In this document: positions 1 to 6,468 of the stretch, in pieces | Numbering within the stretch: the first letter of the stretch is position 1 | Layout: each line of letters opens with the position of its first letter | Origin: Halovivax sp. | GTDB taxonomy: Archaea > Halobacteriota > Halobacteria > Halobacteriales > Natrialbaceae | Direction of reading: 5' to 3' | DNA length: 11,741 nucleotides | Assembly (NCBI GenBank): GCA_007135505.1 | Contig: SLIS01000182.1 | Coordinates: forward strand, 1-11,741 | Notes under the pieces: generated by a model | The model's input: the letters and a program-made list of their open reading frames with translations, nothing else | What the model was told of the DNA's origin: nothing | Databases searched by the model: none | Position numbers and translations under genes: made by a program

Positions 1-1
1 C

Positions 2-67
2 GACGAACTCGACGTCGACGCCGAACCCGTCGACATCACCAGCCGCGCGACGCCCGCCGACGACTGA
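2..67 (+). CDS. C-terminal tail of an unidentified gene (truncated by the window start)
   Basis: An open frame enters from the left edge and ends at TGA 65-67, giving 21 residues rich in Asp and Glu (DELDVDAEPVDITSRATPAD and one more Asp). The acidic composition and the C/G-rich third codon positions fit a haloarchaeal coding sequence. A T-run follows 19 nt after the stop, as expected for the end of a transcript. Too little is present to name a family. The choice of frame rests only on composition and on this downstream T-run. Confidence 0.55.
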   Translation, partial: DELDVDAEPVDITSRATPADD

Positions 68-84
68 GCGGTCGGTTCGATTCG

Positions 85-92
85 TATTTTTC
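85..92 (+). terminator. T-run terminator after the first gene
   Basis: A TATTTTT run (T5 at 87-91) lies about 20 nt after the TGA at 65-67 in an otherwise GC-rich region. Oligo-T stretches alone commonly terminate archaeal transcription. No strong hairpin directly precedes it. Confidence 0.45.
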
Positions 93-200
93 GGACCTGC
101 CAACACCGCTCGGCCGAGAGACGTCACTCGTGCCAGTCGGCCCGGCTTTCGGATACACGGCTGCCGGAGCGGTCGGGCCGTCGAAAACGTAGTGAATCGT

Positions 201-238
201 CGGCGGTGATCGAACAGGCCCTGCGCGTTCGACCGCCG
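201..238 (-). terminator. Hairpin downstream of the SagB-like gene, probable terminator
   Basis: Arms CGGCGG (201-206) and CCGCCG (233-238) pair, followed inside by TCGAAC (210-215) with GTTCGA (227-232). There is a 3-nt bulge (207-209) and an 11-nt loop. The hairpin lies 8 nt beyond the stop codon (246-248) of the - strand SagB-like gene. Reading on along the - strand there is a short T4 (complement of 183-187). Position and structure suggest a 3' end signal; this is inferred. Confidence 0.4.
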
Positions 239-245
239 AGAGAAC

Positions 246-1802
246 TCACTCGGCTCGGCGGCCGAACGCGAACAGCGTCATCGGTGATTGACCCGCCGCA
301 CGTGGTGAAAGGTGGTCGCTCACCAGTCCGTCGAAGAAGGTGAGTCCCACGCCACCGAGCTCTCGGTGAGCGTACGTGGCCAGGTAGAGCCGACCCAGGG
401 TCAATCCAGCCTCGAGCTGTGCGAGGCGATAGCCACGGTTACCGAGCGTTTCGACGATTGCTTCGACGTTTGCGAGCAGGTAGACGTTGACGTGGGCGTC
501 GCCGGCCCAGCGCTGGTCGAGTGCCAGGCGAATCTTCGTCTCGGGGTCGACGTCGCCGAGCCGTTCGAGCGCGTCTTCGTCGGGATGGTAGTGGTAGGTT
601 CCGTCGGGGACGCCATCGACGCCGGTCGCGAGGACGTACGCGGTGAGGTAGTCGAATCCGTCTCCCGTCCCACCGTTCCAGTCTCCGGGAACGCCACGCG
701 TCGCCCGATCCAGGACGGTTCCGAGCTGACGACGAGTCGGGCCCCGTTCGGCGTAGGACCGGCAGGATCCTCGTCGAACGACGACCGGGTGAAGCGGTCG
801 GGCGGACGCCGTCTCGTGATCGACCGGCTCGAGCGCGACACGCTCGCCGTCGCCCGGCGACGACCGTCCGAGACCGCGGTTCTCGGCGGCCAAATCGCGC
901 CAGGCGCGTGCGGCCGCTCCGTCGGAAAGCGTACTTTCCGCCCAGGCCTCGTAAATGGCAGCGACAGAACCGGGATCGGACGACGGTGGAACGACATCGG
1001 GATCGATTCGCTCGACGGAACGCGACCTTGGTGCGGGTTCGCCGTCGCCAATCGGGACGAGCGAGAGCGGCGCCTCGTCGGTCGGATCGACGCCCAGGAG
1101 CTCGGCCACGGGATGATCCGCAAACGCCGTGACGACCGAGGCGGGAAGCGAGAGGCCGTGTACCGTCGCGAGCAGGTTCGCCAGAACGGTACCGGAATCC
1201 CAGAACGCATGCCGGTAGGTACGGTCGGCGTACTTCCAGGCGTTTCGCCACCAGTTCGAGGTCGTCACGATCGTTACCGGTGCCTCGGAGACGGCGGTAC
1301 CGGCCTCCGTCCGCTCGGTCGTATCGCCGACCGCCCTCGCGAGTACGCCGCGGACGTCGCCCTGCCGGATGACGTCGAATCCGAACTGTGCCGGATCGAA
1401 GTGATACACGCCGGCCGGGAGCCCTGGACGGTCGTCACAGACCACGTAGCACTCGACGTGATAGAGCTTCCCGGTGCAGGAAGCGGCCCGGAAACGGTAC
1501 TGGCGGCCGTCACGTTCGACTTCGTTCGTGATGCCCATCGCCTCGTAGCAGAGCGTCCCGATGGATTCGACGTCGAGTGTCGTCCGTTCAGTCTGAGCGG
1601 CCCCGTCCAACGGGTCGTCCCGTTCTGCGAGGATGGAGAGCGTCGGGTCCCAGGGTGGTTCAATCCGATCGAGATCGACGAACCGACGATCGCGATATCG
1701 CTTCGTCGGCCGAGGCATCGTCCCGGGATCTCGCGTATCCGCGGCGTGAACGTCCTCGGGAGCGTGATTCGTCGCCTCGTGAAACGCTCGCGCATCGGTC
1801 AT
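246..1802 (-). CDS. SagB/ThcOx-family dehydrogenase, two nitroreductase domains
   Basis: A 518-residue FMN-dependent oxidoreductase-like protein of the SagB/ThcOx family, presumably cytosolic: no signal peptide or membrane segment is visible. The N-terminus carries the family-typical FHEATNHAPEDVH (7-19) and a following PRPTKRY patch (30-36). A first nitroreductase-like domain spans about 55-255, with RAASCTGKLYHVECY (105-119) matching the usual R-A-x-S-G-x-x-Y-x-x-E-x-Y pattern. The second domain, about 335-515, begins with VVRRGSCRSY (341-350) and contains GYRLAQLEAG (457-466). The start at 1802 is chosen because the family motif begins right after it and a TATA-like TTATGG lies 28 nt upstream; an open extension to 1919 is unlikely to be translated. 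Relatives oxidise azolines in thiazole/oxazole-modified peptides, but no YcaO or precursor peptide is seen here, so the substrate is unknown. Confidence 0.85.
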   Translation of the reverse strand: MTDARAFHEATNHAPEDVHAADTRDPGTMPRPTKRYRDRRFVDLDRIEPPWDPTLSILAERDDPLDGAAQTERTTLDVESIGTLCYEAMGITNEVERDGRQYRFRAASCTGKLYHVECYVVCDDRPGLPAGVYHFDPAQFGFDVIRQGDVRGVLARAVGDTTERTEAGTAVSEAPVTIVTTSNWWRNAWKYADRTYRHAFWDSGTVLANLLATVHGLSLPASVVTAFADHPVAELLGVDPTDEAPLSLVPIGDGEPAPRSRSVERIDPDVVPPSSDPGSVAAIYEAWAESTLSDGAAARAWRDLAAENRGLGRSSPGDGERVALEPVDHETASARPLHPVVVRRGSCRSYAERGPTRRQLGTVLDRATRGVPGDWNGGTGDGFDYLTAYVLATGVDGVPDGTYHYHPDEDALERLGDVDPETKIRLALDQRWAGDAHVNVYLLANVEAIVETLGNRGYRLAQLEAGLTLGRLYLATYAHRELGGVGLTFFDGLVSDHLSPRAAGQSPMTLFAFGRRAE

Positions 1803-1824
1803 ACGAAAACGTTCCCTCGTGGAT

Positions 1825-1830
1825 CCATAA
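1825..1830 (-). promoter_or_regulatory. TATA-like box of the SagB-like gene
   Basis: On the - strand the sequence reads GTTATGG. The hexamer TTATGG begins 28 nt before the ATG at 1802, so transcription would start at or next to the start codon (leaderless). This supports the 1802 start over the longer frame. Confidence 0.5.
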
Positions 1831-1923
1831 CTGTTGGTCGAGCCGGGTGTAGAGCAACCGCCTATCGGGCCGTCGATCCCCGGAGACCGCAACGGTTTCG
1901 GATCGGGTCGCCGTAGCAAGCCT

Positions 1924-2709
1924 ATGATCGATCGCGTTCGGCTCTATCGGGCCCCGACCACGGAGGCCGACGCCGACGAGCTCGCCGCGTGGCTCCGTGA
2001 CCGACTCGCTGCTGCGGCCGGTGACGACGAGCCACCCGTCGTGACCGTCGAGGATCGGTTGCTAGACGTCTACCGGACCGGAGACCTGGCGACGAAGTTC
2101 GCGAACGCACGCGTACTCTCCCCGTACGAACGGGAGACGGGGAACACGATGGTCGGCATCGTGCGGTACGAGGATCGAGCGCTCGAACACCCGGAACGGG
2201 AAGGCGGCGTCCTCTACGACGGGATACACGTCCAACGAACGCTCAACGAGGTCCTCCCCGACGACGAGGCGTCGCTCTCGACCGCCCACATCGTTTTGCT
2301 CGATCGGGCCCTGGGGACCTGGGGCGATCACGATGGTCGATGGCACAAGCGGGTTATCGTCCTCGGCCAGCCCGCAGTGATCTCCGTCCCCGGCCTCTAC
2401 GAGGCGCCCGCAAAGCCCGAGGAGTACTACAAGGAAAAGCAAAAGCACGCCATGTTTTCGGGTGACGCCCCGCCACGCGAGATCCTCGAGAATCAGGTCG
2501 ACGGTGAGTTCCTCGTCGAGAACGATCCCCGGACCACCGACGCCCTCAAAGGATACGTCCTGCAGGCCGTCCACTACTTGGCGACCGGAGCGGCCTTCTG
2601 CGAGAACGAACAGAGCCGGCTGTACAACGCCCACTACCACGAAACTCTCGTCGGGGCACAGCTCCGCGGGCCGGACTTCTGCCCGACGCACGCGTCCCAG
2701 TATCGGTAA
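1924..2709 (+). CDS. DUF6775-like putative metalloprotein
   Basis: A 261-residue protein I place, from memory of the family pattern, near the archaeal DUF6775/DUF7001-type putative metallopeptidases. Supporting stretches are a central segment RWHKRVIVLGQPAVISVPGL followed by YEAPAKPEEYY, then DPRTTDALKGYVLQAVHYL, and a C-terminal CENEQSRLYNAHYHE followed by FCPTH. The Cys and His residues of this C-terminal part could bind a metal. Related sequences, as I recall them, have a second Cys where this protein has Ser (CENEQS), so a ligand may be lost. ATG 1924 is chosen: the frame is open further upstream to a TTG at 1834, but that part is not acidic and lies in the divergent promoter region. The activity is unproven. 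It is divergent from the SagB-like gene, with a 121-nt gap. Confidence 0.65.
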   Translation: MIDRVRLYRAPTTEADADELAAWLRDRLAAAAGDDEPPVVTVEDRLLDVYRTGDLATKFANARVLSPYERETGNTMVGIVRYEDRALEHPEREGGVLYDGIHVQRTLNEVLPDDEASLSTAHIVLLDRALGTWGDHDGRWHKRVIVLGQPAVISVPGLYEAPAKPEEYYKEKQKHAMFSGDAPPREILENQVDGEFLVENDPRTTDALKGYVLQAVHYLATGAAFCENEQSRLYNAHYHETLVGAQLRGPDFCPTHASQYR

Positions 2710-2814
2710 CGAGCGACGGGCTTCGCAACAAAGTCAAGTAGCGAGCGAGAGTCTCCGCCCAACGCCCGATATCCGGCGCAGAACGGACGAAAAGGTGCGC
2801 TACCATACACAGTC

Positions 2815-2836
2815 CCGCGAATCCTCCGATTCGCGG
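2815..2836. repeat. Perfect 9-bp inverted repeat (hairpin) between the DUF6775-like gene and nadK
   Basis: CCGCGAATC (2815-2823) and GATTCGCGG (2828-2836) are exact reverse complements around the 4-nt loop CTCC. It lies 105 nt after the upstream stop and 81 nt before the NAD kinase start. No T-run follows on either strand, so a terminator is not certain. It could equally be an operator, or a structure in a transcript that runs through into nadK. Confidence 0.5.
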
Positions 2837-2917
2837 CTTCGATGTCCGTCCTATTTCAGTCGAGAAACGCCGCTCGTCCGGGGTTGGTTTCTTTGGTCCG
2901 TCCGATGTACGATGCCC

Positions 2918-3754
2918 ATGACGTCCTCCGTGTCGATCGGGATCGTCGCAAATCCGAGCGACGAGCGCGCGCAGTCGCTCGCCCGATCGCTCGGAGAGAC
3001 GCTCGCGAACGACGACGGCGTCACCGTCGCCATCGACGAGTCGACAGCGTCGACGCCCGAGAAGCCGGGACGGTCCGTCGAATCGCTCTCTTCGTGTGCG
3101 TTCGTGGTTAGCATCGGCGGGGACGGAACGCTGTTGTACGTCGTTCGTCACGTCGGCTCGACACCGGTCGTCGGTGTGAATCTCGGGGAGGTCGGATTTC
3201 TCACCGCAGTGGACCCGGATCGTGCCCGCTCGACGATCGAGTCACTCGTCGAGCAGTGTCGCACCGACTCGCTCACGACACGACACCGGAGTCGGATCCT
3301 CGCCAGGACGGAGACGGGAACAGTTGGGCCAGCGCTCAACGAAATCGTCGTAGGGGCCGAGACGAGGGGCCCGGCGAGCGAGACGGCCTTCGAGATCGAA
3401 GTCGACGACGAGATCTACGCGAAAACAGTCGCGGACGGCGTGCTCGTGGCCACGCCGACCGGTTCCACGGCGTACAACCTCGGCGAAGGTGGTCCCGTGT
3501 GTCACCCGGCGCTCGGGACCCTCGTGATGTCGGTGATGGGTGATCGAACGCCCGTCCCGTCGCTGGTCGTCGACTCGAACGCGACCGTTTCCGTCACTGC
3601 AACGGACGGGCCGGACGGCGGAATACTCTCCGACGGCCGAGAGCGACTCGCCTACGAGCCACCCGAGACGATCACTGTCGAACGAGCGACCGAACCGGCG
3701 GTGCTGGCCGGTCCGCAGAGCGAATTCTTCGCGGCGCTCGACAAACTTCGATAA
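2918..3754 (+). CDS. nadK: NAD(+) kinase
   Basis: A 278-residue NAD/NADH kinase that phosphorylates NAD to NADP with ATP or polyphosphate in the cytosol. Visible family signatures are SIGGDGTLL (65-73), with the catalytic Asp at 69, GVNLGEVGFL (86-95), the NE pair (141-142), the nucleotide-binding VADGVLVATPTGSTAYNLG (171-189) with the following GGP (191-193), and a C-terminal SDGRE (238-242). The length is usual for the family. The frame is open far upstream over the previous gene, but homology begins with VSIGIVANP (5-13), so the start is ATG 2918. An in-frame ATG at 2912 would add two residues. A weak TTTCTT (2888-2893) fits a leaderless start at 2918. Haloarchaea often carry two NAD kinase-like paralogues; which one this is cannot be told from the window. 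Confidence 0.9.
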   Translation: MTSSVSIGIVANPSDERAQSLARSLGETLANDDGVTVAIDESTASTPEKPGRSVESLSSCAFVVSIGGDGTLLYVVRHVGSTPVVGVNLGEVGFLTAVDPDRARSTIESLVEQCRTDSLTTRHRSRILARTETGTVGPALNEIVVGAETRGPASETAFEIEVDDEIYAKTVADGVLVATPTGSTAYNLGEGGPVCHPALGTLVMSVMGDRTPVPSLVVDSNATVSVTATDGPDGGILSDGRERLAYEPPETITVERATEPAVLAGPQSEFFAALDKLR

Positions 3755-3897
3755 CGCGTTCACGGCGAGTAGCGTAGTCCGTTCCGAGGGCTCGTTCGTT
3801 TCCGTGCTACACCGTCGACACTTCGTCCGCTGCCCGCCGTGGTCTCGCCCTAATCGAGACGGTCGTCGACGGCGACAGACGTCCGGTACCCAACAAC

Positions 3898-3905
3898 TAT
3901 TTTAA
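3898..3905 (+). promoter_or_regulatory. TATA-like box of the four-helix membrane protein gene
   Basis: TATTTTAA is the most AT-rich patch between nadK and the next gene. With the usual 26-28 nt spacing from box centre to start site, transcription would begin near 3928. That lies after the possible GTG at 3919 and just before the GTG at 3934. Confidence 0.45.
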
Positions 3906-3933
3906 CTCCCGAATACTGGTGCCGTCAACGACC

Positions 3934-4362
3934 GTGCCATCAGCGTCGACCCGGACGCGGATGCGAGACTGGCTCCCCCTGGGGCTCGGAGCCGTCAGTT
4001 TCGCCGCGGCGAGTGTCCTGTTCGTGTTCGCACCGACCGTCGGCCGCATAGTTGTGGCCAGTGGATTCCTCGGTATCGGTTGCCTCGCACTGGCGAAGTG
4101 GGCAAGCGCGGTCGACCGGCGGACCCACGCCACCCTTTCGGTCGGCGCCTGGTCGCTCGTCCTCGGATTTTCGGCGGCCTACGTTCTGGTTTCGCACATG
4201 CCGGCCGGCGTTCCCAACGCCGCGAGCGGACTCGAACCCCTCACGCTGTCCGTAGCGCTCGTTGCCGGCGTCAGCACCGTCTATCTTGGCTGTCGCGAGT
4301 ATGGGTCGACGTCCACGGCCGGCGCGACCGACGACGTCCTCGACGGGGAACCGGAGTACTGA
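3934..4362 (+). CDS. Small four-helix membrane protein of unknown function
   Basis: About 142 residues with four hydrophobic segments, near 12-34, 38-56, 67-87 and 101-120, joined by short charged loops (KWASAVDRRTH between helices 2 and 3). The C-terminal tail is acidic (DDVLDGEPEY). The Arg-rich N-terminus (STRTRMRDW) and KWASAVDRR suggest both lie on the cytoplasmic side. I recognise no catalytic motif and no named family; many haloarchaeal genomes have small integral membrane proteins like this. The start is uncertain. GTG 3919 would precede the predicted transcription start, GTG 3934 fits the TATA-like box, and ATG 3961 would also keep all four helices. It lies 66 nt before the dUTPase-like gene on the same strand, so the two may share a transcript. 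Confidence 0.7.
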   Translation: MPSASTRTRMRDWLPLGLGAVSFAAASVLFVFAPTVGRIVVASGFLGIGCLALAKWASAVDRRTHATLSVGAWSLVLGFSAAYVLVSHMPAGVPNAASGLEPLTLSVALVAGVSTVYLGCREYGSTSTAGATDDVLDGEPEY

Positions 4363-4428
4363 ACCTCCCGGCCCGTCGGTCGTGAACGATCACGTTTTTG
4401 CCACGAGGCGCGTACACTGAGACACGAC

Positions 4429-4893
4429 ATGGCAACCTCGAACCCACTTGCCGCACTGGTGGACAACTACATCCACGAGCCGACGCAGGTTCACGACGGC
4501 GGTGTCGACCTCACAGTCAGCGTCGTCTACCGGGTTACCGAACCGGGCGCGCTGGACTTCGGTGGGGACGAACTCGCCGACGCGGACCTCGAACCAGTCC
4601 AGTCGACCGCGCGCGAACCCGGAGACACCTACGAGTGGTGGACCCTCGAGGAGGGCCAGTACGTCGTCCAGTACAACGAGTTCCTGGGCGAAGGCGCCGA
4701 CTCGAGACTGTTCCTGCAGCCGCGAAACGAACTGCTCGCCCGCGGCGCGACGCATCCGTCGGTCTGGGTCGACTCACACCTCCCACTCCTGCCGCTGTCG
4801 GTCCCGACCGGCGGGGTCGAGATCAAGGAGAACGCGCGCGTCTCGACGCTCGTCCCCATCGAAACGCAGAGCGTGCCCGACGGCGGTGAGTAA
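4429..4893 (+). CDS. Diverged dUTPase / dCTP deaminase superfamily protein
   Basis: A 154-residue protein resembling the trimeric dUTPase/dCTP deaminase fold. The family-typical GVDLTV (25-30) near the N-terminus is followed by GQYVVQYNEFL (76-86), LQPRNELLARGATH (96-109), and a C-terminal ENARVSTLVP (134-143). The spacing resembles archaeal dUTP pyrophosphatases, in which the corresponding motifs are P-R-S-x-L and a G-x-x-D-x-G-Y-x-G uridine-binding loop. Here the first reads PRNEL, and I cannot find the second (the region reads VWVDSHLPLLPLS). It may therefore be a paralogue with changed substrate or no hydrolase activity. The ATG at 4429 directly precedes a haloarchaeal-looking N-terminus (MATSNPLAALVDN). 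A weak T-run (4394-4399) lies about 30-35 nt upstream. It converges with the redoxin gene. Confidence 0.65.
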   Translation: MATSNPLAALVDNYIHEPTQVHDGGVDLTVSVVYRVTEPGALDFGGDELADADLEPVQSTAREPGDTYEWWTLEEGQYVVQYNEFLGEGADSRLFLQPRNELLARGATHPSVWVDSHLPLLPLSVPTGGVEIKENARVSTLVPIETQSVPDGGE

Positions 4894-4917
4894 CAGCGCC
4901 GTCGGTACTGAACGATA

Positions 4918-4981
4918 CGCCAGAGCGACCAGCCACCCGAGCCACAGGCGATACGCGGGCTCGGTTGGCAGCCGTCTGGCG
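4918..4981. terminator. Long imperfect hairpin between convergent genes, probable bidirectional terminator
   Basis: Outer arms CGCCAGA (4918-4924) and TCTGGCG (4975-4981) are exact complements. Inner arms 4932-4943 and 4958-4969 pair over 12 positions with a single C/T mismatch and a 14-nt loop. The structure fills the 98-nt space between the stop of the dUTPase-like gene (4893) and the stop of the redoxin gene (4992). The position between converging ends suggests transcript termination or 3' end protection for both. There is no T-run, so this is inferred. Confidence 0.5.
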
Positions 4982-4991
4982 CCCGACCTCG

Positions 4992-5561
4992 TCAGTCCTC
5001 GCGCCACTTGATCGAACAACCACGCGACGGTTGCCAGTCGAGATTGATCGGTTCACCGGCCAGGACCCCGTCGATCGCTTCCTTGATGTGAAACCGCGTC
5101 GGCTCGTCGTCCGGGTCGAGCGCGTCGTCGAGTCGGCCCTGATAGACCAGGGTCCACTCGTCGGCCTCGTCGTCGCGTTCGAACAGGAACGGATCGGGCG
5201 TACAGACCGCGCCGTACGTGGCGGCAACGTCCTGTGAGTCGTCGCGAAGGTACGCGTCCCAGGCGATCGTTCCGTCCGCTACCAACTCGACCATGCGGTC
5301 GAACGAATCGTCAGGGTACTCCTCCGCGTCGTTCGGATTGATGCCGACGACCGCGACGTCGTCGTACGTGGCCGTGAGTTCGTTCAGCAGGTCGAACTTC
5401 GCCTGCGCGTACGGACAGTGATTGCAGGTGAAGACGATCAGCAGCGCATCGTTCTCCGCGAACGATGTCGGCGTGTACGTGTCGCCATCGGTCCCCCGTA
5501 GCTCGAACCATGGTGCCGATTCACCGGCCGCGAGTTCGCTCTCGGATTCCATCTCGACCAT
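4992..5561 (-). CDS. Thioredoxin-fold redoxin with CNHCP motif
   Basis: A 189-residue redoxin-domain (AhpC/TSA and thioredoxin-like) protein, cytosolic with no signal peptide. After an acidic N-terminus come PWFELRGTDG (17-26) and the redox motif FTCNHCPYAQ (44-53), with the CxxC pair C46/C49. VVGINPND (71-78), AVCTPDPFLFE (118-128; C120, with the usual cis-Pro region) and a C-terminal GCSIKWRED (181-189; C182) follow. This combination is typical of the widespread thioredoxin-family group annotated only as redoxin-domain proteins; a thiol oxidoreductase or peroxidase-like role is likely but the partner is unknown. Start 5561 is chosen over the open extension to 5588, because a TTATGT hexamer lies 29 nt before it. 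Another ATG at 5552 is possible. It is divergent from the small RHH-like gene. Confidence 0.85.
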   Translation of the reverse strand: MVEMESESELAAGESAPWFELRGTDGDTYTPTSFAENDALLIVFTCNHCPYAQAKFDLLNELTATYDDVAVVGINPNDAEEYPDDSFDRMVELVADGTIAWDAYLRDDSQDVAATYGAVCTPDPFLFERDDEADEWTLVYQGRLDDALDPDDEPTRFHIKEAIDGVLAGEPINLDWQPSRGCSIKWRED

Positions 5562-5584
5562 ACGTGACCATTTCGGTACAGACA

Positions 5585-5590
5585 ACATAA
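5585..5590 (-). promoter_or_regulatory. TATA-like box of the redoxin gene
   Basis: On the - strand the sequence reads GCTTATGTT. The hexamer TTATGT begins 29 nt before the ATG at 5561, giving a leaderless transcript. The same hexamer at the same distance serves the divergent gene at 5654. Confidence 0.55.
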
Positions 5591-5624
5591 GCCCGATGGA
5601 CGAACACTTCGCCCGGTCGAACAG

Positions 5625-5630
5625 TTATGT
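5625..5630 (+). promoter_or_regulatory. TATA-like box of the small RHH-like gene
   Basis: The hexamer TTATGT begins 29 nt before the ATG at 5654. The placement is that of a leaderless haloarchaeal promoter and selects 5654 over the in-frame ATG at 5627, which overlaps the box itself. Confidence 0.55.
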
Positions 5631-5653
5631 ACCTCCCGCCATATCGACCGAGT

Positions 5654-6112
5654 ATGCAAACGATCGAGGTCACAGATTCCCAGCACACATACATCACGCG
5701 GATTCGTGAAGAGCTGTCGAGAACGGTCGTCGGCCGGTACGGAACGAGCCGTGACTGCGATGCTATCCAGTTCCTGATCGACAACCTCGACGACGATCTG
5801 GACCTCCAGGAGGCGTTCGACGCCGACGCGCTTCCGGACGGGACCGAGATCAGCTTCGAGGAACCCGAAATCCCCGACGGTACGGACGACGCAACCGGTA
5901 CCGATGGTGCAGACGAAAACGCAGACGGTGCCCAGACGGGGGACGACGACGAGATGCTGGACCGAATGATGAACTTACTCGAGACCCACGACGACAAGTG
6001 GGAGGAGTCGCCGGCGGCGGACTACCGATATCGGGTCGAACTCGCCGACGGCGGGACCGAAGACGTCCAGACGAAAGACGACGTGAAGGCCATCCTCTTC
6101 AGGGAGTACTGA
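5654..6112 (+). CDS. Small acidic protein with ribbon-helix-helix-like N-terminus
   Basis: A 152-residue protein in three parts. Residues 1-46 (starting MQTIEVTDSQHTYITRIREE, then a helix ending DAIQFLIDNL) have the strand-helix-helix look of ribbon-helix-helix/CopG-type DNA-binding domains seen in many haloarchaeal antitoxin-like proteins. Residues 55-100 are a very acidic, Gly/Thr-rich linker, probably disordered. Residues 100-152 form a small C-terminal module with a helix (EMLDRMMNLLETH) followed by RYRVELADGGTEDVQ and a final VKAILFREY. I recognise no named family with confidence. No toxin gene lies next to it on the same strand. A DNA-binding or regulatory role is an inference from the N-terminal pattern. 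It may share its promoter region with the divergent redoxin. Confidence 0.7.
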   Translation: MQTIEVTDSQHTYITRIREELSRTVVGRYGTSRDCDAIQFLIDNLDDDLDLQEAFDADALPDGTEISFEEPEIPDGTDDATGTDGADENADGAQTGDDDEMLDRMMNLLETHDDKWEESPAADYRYRVELADGGTEDVQTKDDVKAILFREY

Positions 6113-6468
6113 CAGCGGCCGGGAAGATACTCGATACCAGCACGCAATGCACACGCCGACCGACTCGTCCACCACACGCAGTGACAGTCCACAACGAATG
6201 CAGCGGTCCCGATCGATCTACCGGTGGCTCGAACTGTCTGGGGCGACCACATCGGCGGCCACTGCGACGAGCCGGTGGGACCGGTCGCCGGGACGACAGA
6301 CCGGCCCCCCGAGCGGCCGATGGGCCGAGCGGGGCGCGGCCGCGAAACTGAAATACCCACCGGAGAAAAGAGCGAACACAGCGCTAAGGTGGATGGGTCG
6401 ATCCGGGGGACGGGTAACATGGTGTCGAGGATGACCGGTATCAGTGGCCACCGACGGAGGGACGTCCC
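6113..6468. other. 356-nt region without a convincing gene
   Basis: Frames through this stretch give Arg/Ser/Gly-rich, non-acidic translations unlike the flanking genes, so I call no protein here. It holds a GC-rich hairpin (6307-6334): five pairs (6307-6311 with 6330-6334), a 2x2 internal loop, then five pairs (6314-6318 with 6323-6327) closing a GATG loop. A possible AT-rich promoter patch (GAAATAC, about 6347-6354) lies further on. The last 50 nt hold a short leader frame and the ribosome binding site of the following gene. A leader of about 90 nt for that gene is plausible. Confidence 0.5.
6456..6460 (+). promoter_or_regulatory. Shine-Dalgarno site of the PAS/GAF kinase-like gene
   Basis: GGAGG complements the 3' end of archaeal 16S rRNA (CCUCC). 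It sits 8 nt before the GTG at 6469, which decides this start over any downstream alternative and shows the mRNA has a leader. Confidence 0.75.

Noticed and set aside
312..1916. Long + strand open frame (534 codons) opposite the SagB-like gene
   Set aside because: It is an antisense shadow made by GC-rich codon use. Its translation lacks a recognisable domain, while the opposite strand encodes a clear two-domain SagB/ThcOx protein.
2462..2917. N-terminal extension of NAD kinase into the DUF6775-like gene
   Set aside because: The extension is a Ser/Arg/Thr-rich shadow of the upstream gene. NAD kinase homology begins only at VSIGIVANP after 2918.
6307..6334. GC-rich hairpin as a small RNA or kink-turn
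   Set aside because: The two internal mismatches are A-G then G-A, not the sheared G-A/A-G order of a kink-turn. No promoter or T-run frames the element. It is noted within the gap only.
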